Shown here piece by piece: positions 35,945-44,384 of a stretch of DNA of 64,000 nt. The DNA is from Streptomyces sp. NRRL F-6492 (GTDB lineage Bacteria; Actinomycetota; Actinomycetes; Streptomycetales; Streptomycetaceae). The stretch is from assembly GCF_001280125.1 (NCBI RefSeq), contig NZ_LGEG01000244.1, forward strand, positions 62,001-126,000, in the 5' to 3' direction. The notes beneath the pieces are model-generated. The model searched no databases, had not been told where the DNA came from, and worked only from the letters and a program-made list of their open reading frames with translations. Numbering within the stretch: the stretch's first letter is position 1; each line of letters starts with the position of its first letter. The position numbers and the translations under genes were made by a program.

Positions 35945-37557
35945 CCACGCCCACCGACACCGCCGGGACCGCCGGGACCGCCGGGACCGCCGGCACCGCC
36001 GGCACCGGCCCCCACGGCGCCCCCGGCACATCCACCCCCACCGGCCTCCCCGTACCGCCCGCGCGGGCCGGGGCGCGCCAGTGGCTGGGGCTCGCGGTGC
36101 TCCTGCTGCCCGTCACCCTGATGACGGCCGACCTCGGGGTGCTGTGGCTGGCCACCCCGTACCTGGCGGCCGATCTGCGTCCCGGCAGCGCGCAGTTGCT
36201 CTGGATCACGGACGTCTACGGGTTCCTCACCGCCGCCACGCTCGTGATCATGGGCACGCTCGGGGACCGTCTGGGCCGCCGCCGGCTGCTGATGGCGGGA
36301 TCGGCCGGCTTCCTGCTGGCCTCGCTGCTCGCCGCGTACGCGCCGAACGCCGGGACGCTGATCGCCGCCCGCGCCCTGCTGGGCGTGGCGGGGGCGGCCG
36401 TCCTGCCCTCCACCCTGGCGCTGATCAGCCACATGTTCACGGACGCCCGGCAGCGGGCCACGGCCATCGCGATGTGGGTGACCGCGCTCTCGGTGGGCCT
36501 GGCGATCGGGCCGGTCGTCGGCGGGGCGCTGCTGGCGCTCTGGTGGTGGGGCTCGGTGTTCCTCATCGGACTGCCGGTGATGCTGGTCGCGCTGGTCGCG
36601 GCGCCCCTGCTGCTGCCGGAGTACCGCGATCCGCGCCCCGGGCGGCTGGACCCGGCGAGCGTCGCCCTCTTCCTCCTGGCGGTGCTGCCGCTGGTGTACG
36701 GGGTGAAGTCGCTGGCCGCCCATGGGCCGACGGCCGAGTCGGGGCTCGCGTTCGCCCTCGGCGCCGCGTTCACGCTGCTCTTCGTACGGCGGCAGAACCG
36801 GCTGGAGACCCCGCTCCTCGACCTGCGGCTCTTCCGGAGCCGCGCCTTCACCGGGGCGCTGCTGACCCTGCTGCTGGGGATGACCGCCCTGAACGGGGTG
36901 GAGTACCTGATCCCGCAGTACCTGCAGGCGGTGGCGGGGCTGTCGCCGCTGGAGGCCGGCCTTTGGCTGCTGCCGGGGGCGGCCGGGCTGATCGCCGGCT
37001 CGCAGCTGACCCCGGCCCTGGCCCGGCGGCTGCGCCCGGCGTACGTCCTGGCGGGCGGTCTGCTGGTCTCGCTGACGGGGTACGCGGCGATCGCCCTGGG
37101 GTCCGGGGTGGTGGTGGCCTCCCTCGGGCTCACGGTGGTGATGTTCGGGGCGGCGCCGATCAGCGTGCTCGGCACGGCACTCGCGGTGGGGTCGGCCCCG
37201 CCGGAGAAGGCGGGCGCCGCGGCGGCCACCGGCCAGACCGCCTACGACCTGGGGCTGGCCCTGGGCATCGCGGTGACCGGCAGCGTGGCGGTGGCCGTCT
37301 ACCGGGCGGGCATCCCGTCGGACGCGCCGGCGGCGGCCCGGGACAGCCTGGGGGCGGCGGGCGCCGTGGGCGACGAAGGCCTGCTGGCCCTGGCGCGGGA
37401 CTCGTTCACGACGGCCCTGCGGTCGGCCTCGGCACTGAGCGCGCTCTTCGCGGTGGCGACGGCGGTCCTGGTGCTGACGCTGCTGCGGGGGGTGCCGCGG
37501 ATCGCGTCGGAGGAAGAGGAGGGGAACGATCCGTCACAGGGGGCGGGCCCGTCGTAG
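35941..37557 (+). CDS. DHA2-family MFS multidrug exporter
   Basis: 538 residues, 14 predicted membrane segments. DHA2 features: LWITDVYGFLTAATLVIMGTLGDRLGRRRLL, and motif C-like ALSVGLAIGPVVGGAL. A proton-driven drug or antiseptic exporter resembling SmvA/QacA. The N-terminal 30 residues contain five near-perfect AGT repeats from a 9-bp microsatellite. Third gene of the SDR/quinone reductase/exporter operon; together they suggest detoxification and export of a redox-active aromatic compound (inferred). Confidence 0.9.
   Translation: MTTPTDTAGTAGTAGTAGTAGTGPHGAPGTSTPTGLPVPPARAGARQWLGLAVLLLPVTLMTADLGVLWLATPYLAADLRPGSAQLLWITDVYGFLTAATLVIMGTLGDRLGRRRLLMAGSAGFLLASLLAAYAPNAGTLIAARALLGVAGAAVLPSTLALISHMFTDARQRATAIAMWVTALSVGLAIGPVVGGALLALWWWGSVFLIGLPVMLVALVAAPLLLPEYRDPRPGRLDPASVALFLLAVLPLVYGVKSLAAHGPTAESGLAFALGAAFTLLFVRRQNRLETPLLDLRLFRSRAFTGALLTLLLGMTALNGVEYLIPQYLQAVAGLSPLEAGLWLLPGAAGLIAGSQLTPALARRLRPAYVLAGGLLVSLTGYAAIALGSGVVVASLGLTVVMFGAAPISVLGTALAVGSAPPEKAGAAAATGQTAYDLGLALGIAVTGSVAVAVYRAGIPSDAPAAARDSLGAAGAVGDEGLLALARDSFTTALRSASALSALFAVATAVLVLTLLRGVPRIASEEEEGNDPSQGAGPS
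35959..36003. repeat. 9-bp microsatellite in the exporter N-terminus
   Basis: Five units of accgccggg/accgccggc, in frame, encoding Ala-Gly-Thr repeats in the cytoplasmic N-terminal tail. Confidence 0.85.
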
Positions 37558-37573
37558 GAGGCGGGCGGTACGG

Positions 37574-37608
37574 GGCCCGGTTCGTCGCGAGGTGCGGCGG
37601 ACCGGGCC
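37574..37608. terminator. Hairpin between the exporter and ohrR genes
   Basis: GGCCCGGT / ACCGGGCC arms (8 bp) with a 19-base loop, between convergent genes. Confidence 0.5.
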
Positions 37609-37666
37609 TCGGCCGTGGCGGAAACGTGGCCGTGACCGGCGCCGAGGGCGGAACGGAAGCCGAAAT

Positions 37667-38176
37667 TCAGCCGCAGCCGGAGAGCCCCTCGGCATCGGCG
37701 GCGCCGAGCCGGACGGCCAGTTCGTGGAGCCGCTCGCGCAGGTCGCCGAGTTCGGCGAGGTCCAGGCCGGTGGCGGCGGCGATCCGGCGCGGCACGCCGA
37801 GGGCCCGTTCCCGCAGCCCGGCCCCGGCCTCCGTGAGGCGTACGGTGACGGACCGCTCGTCCTCGGGGCTGCGCCGCCGCTCGACGTACCCGGCCGTCTC
37901 AAGGCGCTTGAGCAGCGGCGACAGGGTGCCGGAGTCGAGCCGGACCCGCTCCCCGATGCCCTTCACGGACAGCTCCCGGTGCTCCCAGAGCACGAGCATG
38001 ACGAGGTACTGGGGGTAGGTGAGCCCGAGCTCCTTGAGGGCCTCGCGGTAGACGCCGTTGAAGGCGCGGGTCGCCGCGTGCAGCGAGAAGCAGATCTGCC
38101 GGTCGAGCCGGAGGAAGTCCCCGTCGGGAAGGACGGGAGACCCACCGGGGCCGGGGAGGGTGTCGGGCGTCTCCAT
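37667..38176 (-). CDS. ohrR: Organic-peroxide-sensing MarR regulator OhrR
   Basis: 169 residues. MarR fold with the OhrR hallmark: reactive Cys29 in the context LDRQICFSLHAATRAF, followed by LTYPQYLVMLVLWE and the wing RRSPEDERSVTVRLT. Oxidation of this cysteine by organic hydroperoxides releases DNA. Divergent from ohr with a perfect palindrome in the 128-base gap, the standard ohrR/ohr arrangement. Confidence 0.93.
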   Translation of the reverse strand: METPDTLPGPGGSPVLPDGDFLRLDRQICFSLHAATRAFNGVYREALKELGLTYPQYLVMLVLWEHRELSVKGIGERVRLDSGTLSPLLKRLETAGYVERRRSPEDERSVTVRLTEAGAGLRERALGVPRRIAAATGLDLAELGDLRERLHELAVRLGAADAEGLSGCG

Positions 38177-38215
38177 GGCTCCAGGATACGCGAGGGCACC
38201 TCACGCGCGATTGAG

Positions 38216-38245
38216 TTGTGCACAATTTAATAGTGCGCTACAAAT
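38216..38245. promoter_or_regulatory. OhrR operator region: perfect palindrome plus a second dyad
   Basis: TTGTGCACAA (38216-38225) is a perfect 10-bp palindrome; an imperfect dyad ATTTAATAG / CTACAAAT follows at about 38225-38245. This A/T-rich patch lies between divergent ohrR and ohr. Two neighbouring sites would fit control of both promoters. Confidence 0.65.
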
Positions 38246-38304
38246 GAAGAGCACCACCCGGCCGCGCCACCGGCCGGCCACCCCACCGAGAGGACCAGGA
38301 CCCC

Positions 38305-38721
<417 letters not shown>

Positions 38722-38752
38722 CGACCGCACCCGCCTCCGCGCGGGGACCGTA

Positions 38753-38791
38753 CGAAAGCCCCGGCGCCGCCCCCGCGCGCCGGGGCTTTCG
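38753..38791. terminator. Terminator after ohr
   Basis: Perfect 14-bp stem CGAAAGCCCCGGCG / CGCCGGGGCTTTCG with an 11-base loop, 31 bases past the ohr stop. The base of the stem ends in CTTTCG. Confidence 0.85.
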
Positions 38792-38982
38792 CACAACCGG
38801 CACGCGGGGTTCGCCGGGCGTACGGCGGGCAGCCATGGAACGGCTTCCGGACGGTGGCCCACGGGCGCTGTTCTTGGGGCGCCCGCCGGGCAGGAGCCCG
38901 GCCGCCGCACGCACGCGCCCCACCCGTGCCCGTGCACGCGCCCCACCCGTGCCCGTCCCCGACCCCGGAGGAGAACTCCCCC

Positions 38983-41037
38983 ATGGCCGACATCGACCGC
39001 CGCCGGTTCCTTCAGCTGACCGGCGGGGCCGCCGCGTTCACGATGCTCTCGGAGAGCATCGCCCGCGCCGCCGCGATCCCCGCGCAGGGCTCCACCGGCA
39101 CGATCCAGGACGTCGAGCACATCGTGGTCCTGATGCAGGAGAACCGCTCCTTCGACCACTACTTCGGTGCGATGAAGGGCGTGCGCGGCTTCGGGGACCC
39201 CCGGCCGGTGACCCTGCCCAGCGGCAAGTCCGTGTGGAACCAGTCCGACGGCTCCAAGGTGACCCTGCCCTTCCGGCCGCAGAGCGCCAAGCTCGGCATG
39301 GAGTTCCTCCAAGGCCTCAACCACGACTGGGCGGGCGGCCAGAAGGCCTTCGCGCAGGGGCGGTACGACCAGTGGGTACCGGCCAAGACCAAGGCCACGA
39401 TGGCGTACCTCACCCGTGAGGACATCCCGTTCCACTACGCGCTCGCCGACGCGTTCACCGTCTGCGACGCCTACCACTGCTCGCTCATCGGCTCCACCGA
39501 CCCGAACCGCTACTACCTGTGGAGCGGGCACACCGGCAACGACGGCACGGGCGGCGGTCCGGTCCTCAACAACGCGGAGGCGGGGTACGGCTGGACCACC
39601 TACCCCGAGCGCCTGGAGGCGGCCGGGGTCTCCTGGAAGGTGTACCAGGACGTCGGCGACGGCTTGGACGCGGCGGGCTCCTGGGGCTGGATCAGTGACG
39701 CGTACCGGGGCAACTACGGCGACAACTCCCTGCTCTACTTCAACAACTACCGGAACGCCAAGCCCGGCAGCCCGTTGTACGAGAAGGCCCGCACGGGCAC
39801 GAACGCCAAGAACGGCGAGGGCTTCTTCGACCGGCTGCGCGCCGACGTGCGCGGCGGCCGGCTGCCGCAGGTCTCCTGGATCGCGGCCCCGGAGGCCTTC
39901 TCGGAGCACGCCAACTGGCCCGCCAACTACGGCGCCTGGTACATCGCGCAGGTCCTGGACGCGCTGACCTCGAACCCCGACGTGTGGGCCCGTACGGCCC
40001 TGTTCATCACCTACGACGAGAACGACGGCTTCTTCGACCACGTGGTCCCGCCGTACGTCCCGGCCTCGGCGGCGCAGGGCCTCTCCACCGTGGCGACCGC
40101 CCTCGACCACTTCCCGGGGAAGACGGGGTTCGTGGCCGGTCCGTACGGCCTCGGCCCCCGCGTCCCGATGCTCGTCGTCTCTCCCTGGTCCACCGGTGGC
40201 TACACCTGCTCCGAGACCTTCGACCACACGTCGGTGATCCGCTTCGTGGAGAGCCGCTTCGGCGTCCGCGAGCCGCAGATCTCGCCCTGGCGCCGGGCCG
40301 TCTGCGGCGACCTGACCTCAGCCTTCGACTTCACGCGCACGGACACCCGGCCGGCCCCGCTGCCGTCGACCGCCGGCTACTACCCGCCGGACCGCGACCG
40401 CCACCCCGACTTCCCGGCCACCGCGCCCGCGACGGGCACGATGCCCCGCCAGGAGCGCGGCACCAAGCCGACCCGCCCGCTGAAGTACGCCCCGTACGTG
40501 GACGGCTCCGCCGACACGGCGGCCGGCACCTACCGCCTGACGTTCGGCGCGGGCCCCGGCGCGGGCGCGCAGTTCTACGTCACCTCGGCCAACCGCACGG
40601 ACGCGCCCTGGACGTACACGGCGGAGGCGGGCAAGTCGATCGCGGACACCTGGAACACCAAGTACTCGGCCGGCGTCACCGACCTCACGGTCCACGGCCC
40701 CAACGGCTTCCTGCGCCGCTTCCGCTCCCCCGGCAAGACGGCGGTCCCCGAGGTCGCCGCCCGGCACAACGCCGCCACCGGCGGCCTGGACCTGACCTTC
40801 ACCAACGCGGGCGCGACCACGACGGTGACCGTCGCCAACGCCTACGCGGGCTCCCCAAAGACCCTGACGGTCGCCAAGGGCGCCACGGTCACCCACACGG
40901 TCGCCCTGACCACGGGCCACCGCTGGTACGACGTGACGATCACCTCGCCGGTCTCCGCCGACTACCTCCGCCGCCTGGCGGGCCACGTGGAGACGGGCGC
41001 CCCGGACGTCTCGGACCCGGGGATCCTGACGTACTGA
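38983..41037 (+). CDS. Tat-exported phospholipase C (phosphocholine-type)
   Basis: 684 residues. Twin-arginine signal DRRRFLQLTGGAAAF at the N-terminus; metal-binding/catalytic motif VVLMQENRSFDHYFG; conserved FHYALADAFTVCDAYHCS and TYDENDGFFDHVVPP; two C-terminal DUF756-type beta domains (from about 480). Hydrolyses phospholipid head groups outside the cell, usually to recover phosphate. GGAGGAG lies before the ATG at 38983. The 261-base upstream gap has G/C-rich 'cacgcgccccacccgtgcccg' type duplications but no gene. Confidence 0.93.
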   Translation: MADIDRRRFLQLTGGAAAFTMLSESIARAAAIPAQGSTGTIQDVEHIVVLMQENRSFDHYFGAMKGVRGFGDPRPVTLPSGKSVWNQSDGSKVTLPFRPQSAKLGMEFLQGLNHDWAGGQKAFAQGRYDQWVPAKTKATMAYLTREDIPFHYALADAFTVCDAYHCSLIGSTDPNRYYLWSGHTGNDGTGGGPVLNNAEAGYGWTTYPERLEAAGVSWKVYQDVGDGLDAAGSWGWISDAYRGNYGDNSLLYFNNYRNAKPGSPLYEKARTGTNAKNGEGFFDRLRADVRGGRLPQVSWIAAPEAFSEHANWPANYGAWYIAQVLDALTSNPDVWARTALFITYDENDGFFDHVVPPYVPASAAQGLSTVATALDHFPGKTGFVAGPYGLGPRVPMLVVSPWSTGGYTCSETFDHTSVIRFVESRFGVREPQISPWRRAVCGDLTSAFDFTRTDTRPAPLPSTAGYYPPDRDRHPDFPATAPATGTMPRQERGTKPTRPLKYAPYVDGSADTAAGTYRLTFGAGPGAGAQFYVTSANRTDAPWTYTAEAGKSIADTWNTKYSAGVTDLTVHGPNGFLRRFRSPGKTAVPEVAARHNAATGGLDLTFTNAGATTTVTVANAYAGSPKTLTVAKGATVTHTVALTTGHRWYDVTITSPVSADYLRRLAGHVETGAPDVSDPGILTY

Positions 41038-41046
41038 GCCCCCGCC

Positions 41047-41096
41047 GGGCCGATGCCCGTTCCGGCGCCCGAGGGTGCCGGGACGGGCATCGGCCC
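41047..41096. terminator. Long terminator hairpin after phospholipase C
   Basis: Twenty-base-pair stem (one G-U pair) starting GGGCCGATGCCCG and closing CGGGCATCGGCCC, loop of 10 bases, 9 bases after the stop. It separates phospholipase C from the minus-strand cassette beyond. Confidence 0.85.
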
Positions 41097-41151
41097 GCAG
41101 CCCGTCGTCCTGGTGAGCACACGGGACGGCGACCGCCCGGGCGAAGGGGAC

Positions 41152-41619
41152 TTAGCGGCAGCGACGCACCCCTTCGGAACCGTTCCCGACTCGCGGCCGG
41201 CGCTGCACCACGAGAGACGCCGCCTCCACGTCGGGGGGCAGCCGCCATTCGACGACGTGGAGGCCGGACAGTTCGATCAGTTCCTCGGGGACCCCCAGAC
41301 GATGCAACGGGGTCGCCCCGTACCGGGCCAGCCAGACGCGACGCCTGACCTGCTCCTCGTGCCGCAGGGCGGTCCAACAGTCGAGAGCGACCCCGGGCGG
41401 GTGGTGACTCTCCTTCGCCCGCCGTGCGAGCAGGTTCTGCACGAAGGGGACGTTCGTCGGGTCCTGAGCGAGGGCGACCAGGCACCAGGCAGTCGTCGAC
41501 GACAGCAAGGCTCCATGAGCCCTCTGCAGCTTTCGGGCGTTCCACTGCCACCTCGGCGCCAGCACCCAGCGGAGAACCGGGGGCGGCCCGTTCTCCGCGA
41601 ACCGGCCCTCGACCGTCAT
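41152..41619 (-). CDS. Unknown protein, second gene of the DUF4231 cassette
   Basis: 155 residues, no family recognised. No signal peptide or clear membrane segment, though SSTTAWCLVALA (about 40-51) is mildly hydrophobic. It is basic and rich in Trp and Arg (RWVLAPRWQWNARKLQRAH; QVRRRVWLARYG), with a central part rich in Leu/Pro and a C-terminus ending VRRCR. Its ATG overlaps the stop of the DUF4231 gene (ATGA), so it is translated together with it and most likely acts with it. Ends at TAA. Base composition is somewhat lower in G+C than the neighbours. Confidence 0.7.
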   Translation of the reverse strand: MTVEGRFAENGPPPVLRWVLAPRWQWNARKLQRAHGALLSSTTAWCLVALAQDPTNVPFVQNLLARRAKESHHPPGVALDCWTALRHEEQVRRRVWLARYGATPLHRLGVPEELIELSGLHVVEWRLPPDVEAASLVVQRRPRVGNGSEGVRRCR

Positions 41620-42470
41620 CCCGCCCGCTCCTCGTTCGAGGAACTGGACTGCTCGAGCTGCAGCTCGCGCTTTCTCTGCTCTTCCTTCAGGCGCTCGACG
41701 AAGCCGGCGAACCTTCTCAGCCGCTCCCCTTCGGAAAGAGGAGCACCGTCACTCCCCGCATACTCGTCGAGCATGAACTGAGAGGCGTTGTAGTGCTTCT
41801 CGATATCGTCCGCGGTCGATTGAAGGTTGTAGCCCCTCTCGCGGAACTTGAAGTATCCGGTCACGCCGGCGGAGATTCCGACCAGGGCGCTCAGCGTGGA
41901 CGTGATGATCCGGAGCGCGAGATTGCTCCCCTCGTTCATCGCGGTGAGCGTGGAGGCGGCGATCGAACCGGTGATGATGACGAGCTGGAAAAAATTGTGG
42001 ATGCGGCGGTTGTTGTTCGCCGACTTGCGGTACTGCGCGATGAGGTCGAGGGAGGCCTCGCGGTAGATGCGAAGCCCGGAGGGAGAGTCGAGAGGCAGAC
42101 CGGCCGCGGCCGTCTGCCGGTCCTGCAACGCGTTGCGCAGCTCGCCGGCACGGGTGACAACGGTCTTGCGGTTCGCCAGAAGCAGCCAGCCCATCGCCGC
42201 CACGAGACCGACGACCACGACAAGCCCGACGTAGCGCACGAAGAGCGGCTTGGTCTGCCACAGCCCCACGACGACCGTGTAACCCAGCAGGCAGGAAAGC
42301 GCCATCGCCCCCAGAAGGCACAGCCAGTAGATGCGCTGGAACACCCGGGAAGCCCTGAGGGCGGAGTCGATCTGATCGTATTCCTTCACCCGATTTCGGT
42401 AGTCCCTCTGCAGGGCTGCCTCTTCCGCCTCCGTCAGGCGCGACTCGACCCTTCCCAGCTCGACCGTCAC
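41616..42470 (-). CDS. DUF4231 / SLATT-like four-segment membrane protein
   Basis: 284 residues. Two pairs of membrane segments: about 46-68 and 78-99 (RIYWLCLLGAMALSCLLGY, YVGLVVVVGLVAAMGWLLL) and about 164-180 and 190-210 (QLVIITGSIAASTLTAM, IITSTLSALVGISAGVTGYF), followed directly by FRERGYNLQSTADDIEKHYN, the segment I associate with DUF4231. The C-terminal 50 residues are charged and probably helical (ERLKEEQRKREL). DUF4231 belongs with SLATT domains, which include proposed pore-forming effectors of nucleotide-sensing defence systems; function here is not known. GTG start at 42470 has GAGGAGG 6 bases upstream. Followed without gap by an unknown partner gene. Confidence 0.75.
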   Translation of the reverse strand: MTVELGRVESRLTEAEEAALQRDYRNRVKEYDQIDSALRASRVFQRIYWLCLLGAMALSCLLGYTVVVGLWQTKPLFVRYVGLVVVVGLVAAMGWLLLANRKTVVTRAGELRNALQDRQTAAAGLPLDSPSGLRIYREASLDLIAQYRKSANNNRRIHNFFQLVIITGSIAASTLTAMNEGSNLALRIITSTLSALVGISAGVTGYFKFRERGYNLQSTADDIEKHYNASQFMLDEYAGSDGAPLSEGERLRRFAGFVERLKEEQRKRELQLEQSSSSNEERAG

Positions 42471-42520
42471 GTCCCCTCCTCACCTCTCGCCCGGACAGGG
42501 CGAGGAAACAGGAGTAAAGC

Positions 42521-42561
42521 GAGGTGGCCACACACTCGACAAGAGGCCCCGGGGCCACCTC
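42521..42561. promoter_or_regulatory. 9-bp inverted repeat upstream of the DUF4231 cassette
   Basis: GAGGTGGCC (42521-42529) and GGCCACCTC (42553-42561), perfect arms with a 23-base spacer, 50-90 bases before the cassette start. GGCCACC recurs at 42585 and 42645 in the same gap. The gap (42471-42746) holds no gene I can support. Confidence 0.4.
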
Positions 42562-42746
42562 CACTCCACTCTTCCCGACAAGGAGGCCACCGGGCCGAAA
42601 TTCGCCCACGCGAGCAGGAGATTTCATCGACATCGGACGCTTCAGGCCACCCTCGCACCACCAAGAAATGCACGATCGAACCCATTTGCCATTCCTGGTG
42701 ATGCCACCTTCGGTGCCGTGGCCGCGAACTCCCGCGCCGCCGGGGG

Positions 42747-44273
42747 TCACTCCCGGTCCACCGGCCGCCCGGCCCCTTCGCCGCTCCGCGACAGCCGCCT
42801 CAGAGCGAGGCACAACAGCACGGCCGTGTAAGCGCACAGGACGGTGACCCCGGCCCACCACGGAAGGGGGAAGTACCCGGCCGAGGGGGCGTAGTGGGCG
42901 ACGACCTGCGGGTGTTCGACGAGGGTCTGCCGGACGGCGAAGCCGGCGGCCGGGGTGACGCGCAGCAGCCACTGTGCCGCGCCGTCGGGCAGCAGCGGGA
43001 CGGAGGCCACGGCGTACGGGACCGCGATCGTCAGGACGGCGACGAGTATCGCGAGCCAGGAGCGCCGCAGCAGGGAGCCGAGCGCGAGGGCCAGTACGGC
43101 GGCGAGGGCGAGGGCGCCGGCCGTGCCGACGACGACCCGTGTTCCGGTGAGTACGGAGACCCCGAGGACCGGGATCCCGTTGCCCTTCAGGATCGTCGCG
43201 CCCGCCGGGACCACGATGCCCAGGGCGAGGAGGCCGGTCGCGAACGTCACGGCCGCGAGGACGACCGCCTTCGCCGCGAGCCGGGAGCGGGTGACCGGCG
43301 CGCCGTCCGCGGGCCCGGTCCGGTGCCCGGCGGTGGCGTACCGCACCGAGATCACGAGCACGACGAGCAGCGCCGGGAACAGGCCTCCCAGGGCGTGTTC
43401 CACCGGGCGGGCGCCGTCCTCGGCGCCCCTCGGGCCGATGTCGCCGGCACCGGTGACGGTGATCGTGCCGTTCTCCTCCACCGCCCCGGACGCCCGTTCG
43501 TTCTTCTCCCAGTCCGTCCGGTTCCGCTCGCCGACGGCGTCGTCTCGCCAGCCCCCGGCGGCCGCCCCCCGGAGGGCGATCCTGTCGAAGGTGCCGCCGG
43601 CCTGTGTCCAGCGCACCTCCTCCGTGGCGCCGCCCAGGCCGGTCCGCCGCAGCGTCAGGTCCCCGGGGGAGGCCGCGAACAGTCCGACCTGTACGGTTCC
43701 GGGCAGCCCGGGCAGCCGCACGGCACCGACCTTCGTCCATCTCGTACCGTCGGCGGACTCGTGGCCGGTGACGGTGTCGCCCGACCGGGTCAGCCGCAGC
43801 CAGCGCGGCGCCCCGTCCACCACTCCCCCGCCGCCGGCGATGTCGTGGCGGTAGTCGTACTGCATCCGTACGCCGTGACCGCCGGTGGACATCAGTGCCG
43901 CGTAGGACGAGCCGGGGCGGACGCCGTCCTTGACGATGATCCCGACCTTCGCCCACGGCACGAGGCCCGGGACGATCCGGTCGTGGTGCGGCGGCGGGTA
44001 GGTGATCGTGCCCGTCATGGACGTCAGCCGGACGGTGATGCTGCCCTCGGGGCCCATGTCGCGGTGCAGGAAGGAGAACCGGTCGTTGACGAGGGTCCCG
44101 TCCGGCCCGGTCGGTTCGGCCGGGCAGGGGCCGTCGCACGAAGCGTGGTCGCCGGCCGCCCGGAGCAGACCCAGGGCGACGACGGCCAGGGCCGCGACCG
44201 CCATCGCGACCAGCCTGCCCACGCGCCGGAACCCGGTCCACTCCCGTCGGAGTCGTTCTGTGGTCGAAGTCAT
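42747..44273 (-). CDS. ABC-2 type permease with large extracytoplasmic domain
   Basis: 508 residues. One N-terminal membrane segment (about 18-41), a 250-residue exterior domain that looks like a concanavalin/DUF1349-type beta sandwich (FSFLHRDMGPEGSITVRLTS, APRWLRLTRSGDTVTGHESADGTRW), then about five membrane segments from residue 290 to the C-terminus with the ABC-2 permease pattern. Such permeases need an ATPase partner, usually next door; none is visible on either side here. Divergent from a two-component system that probably regulates it. Confidence 0.8.
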   Translation of the reverse strand: MTSTTERLRREWTGFRRVGRLVAMAVAALAVVALGLLRAAGDHASCDGPCPAEPTGPDGTLVNDRFSFLHRDMGPEGSITVRLTSMTGTITYPPPHHDRIVPGLVPWAKVGIIVKDGVRPGSSYAALMSTGGHGVRMQYDYRHDIAGGGGVVDGAPRWLRLTRSGDTVTGHESADGTRWTKVGAVRLPGLPGTVQVGLFAASPGDLTLRRTGLGGATEEVRWTQAGGTFDRIALRGAAAGGWRDDAVGERNRTDWEKNERASGAVEENGTITVTGAGDIGPRGAEDGARPVEHALGGLFPALLVVLVISVRYATAGHRTGPADGAPVTRSRLAAKAVVLAAVTFATGLLALGIVVPAGATILKGNGIPVLGVSVLTGTRVVVGTAGALALAAVLALALGSLLRRSWLAILVAVLTIAVPYAVASVPLLPDGAAQWLLRVTPAAGFAVRQTLVEHPQVVAHYAPSAGYFPLPWWAGVTVLCAYTAVLLCLALRRLSRSGEGAGRPVDRE

Positions 44274-44384
44274 GGCCCCGGTCTACGGATCCGGCCGTAA
44301 CACGGTCCGAACCGCCGCTGTCACCCCGCTGTTAGGTCCGGCCGGGCATGCTGGATCCGGCCGGACGCGAAGGGGTGGGGGACC

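Noticed and set aside
41152..42746. The DUF4231 cassette as part of an insertion sequence or integrative element
   Set aside because: No transposase, terminal inverted repeats or target duplication could be found around it.
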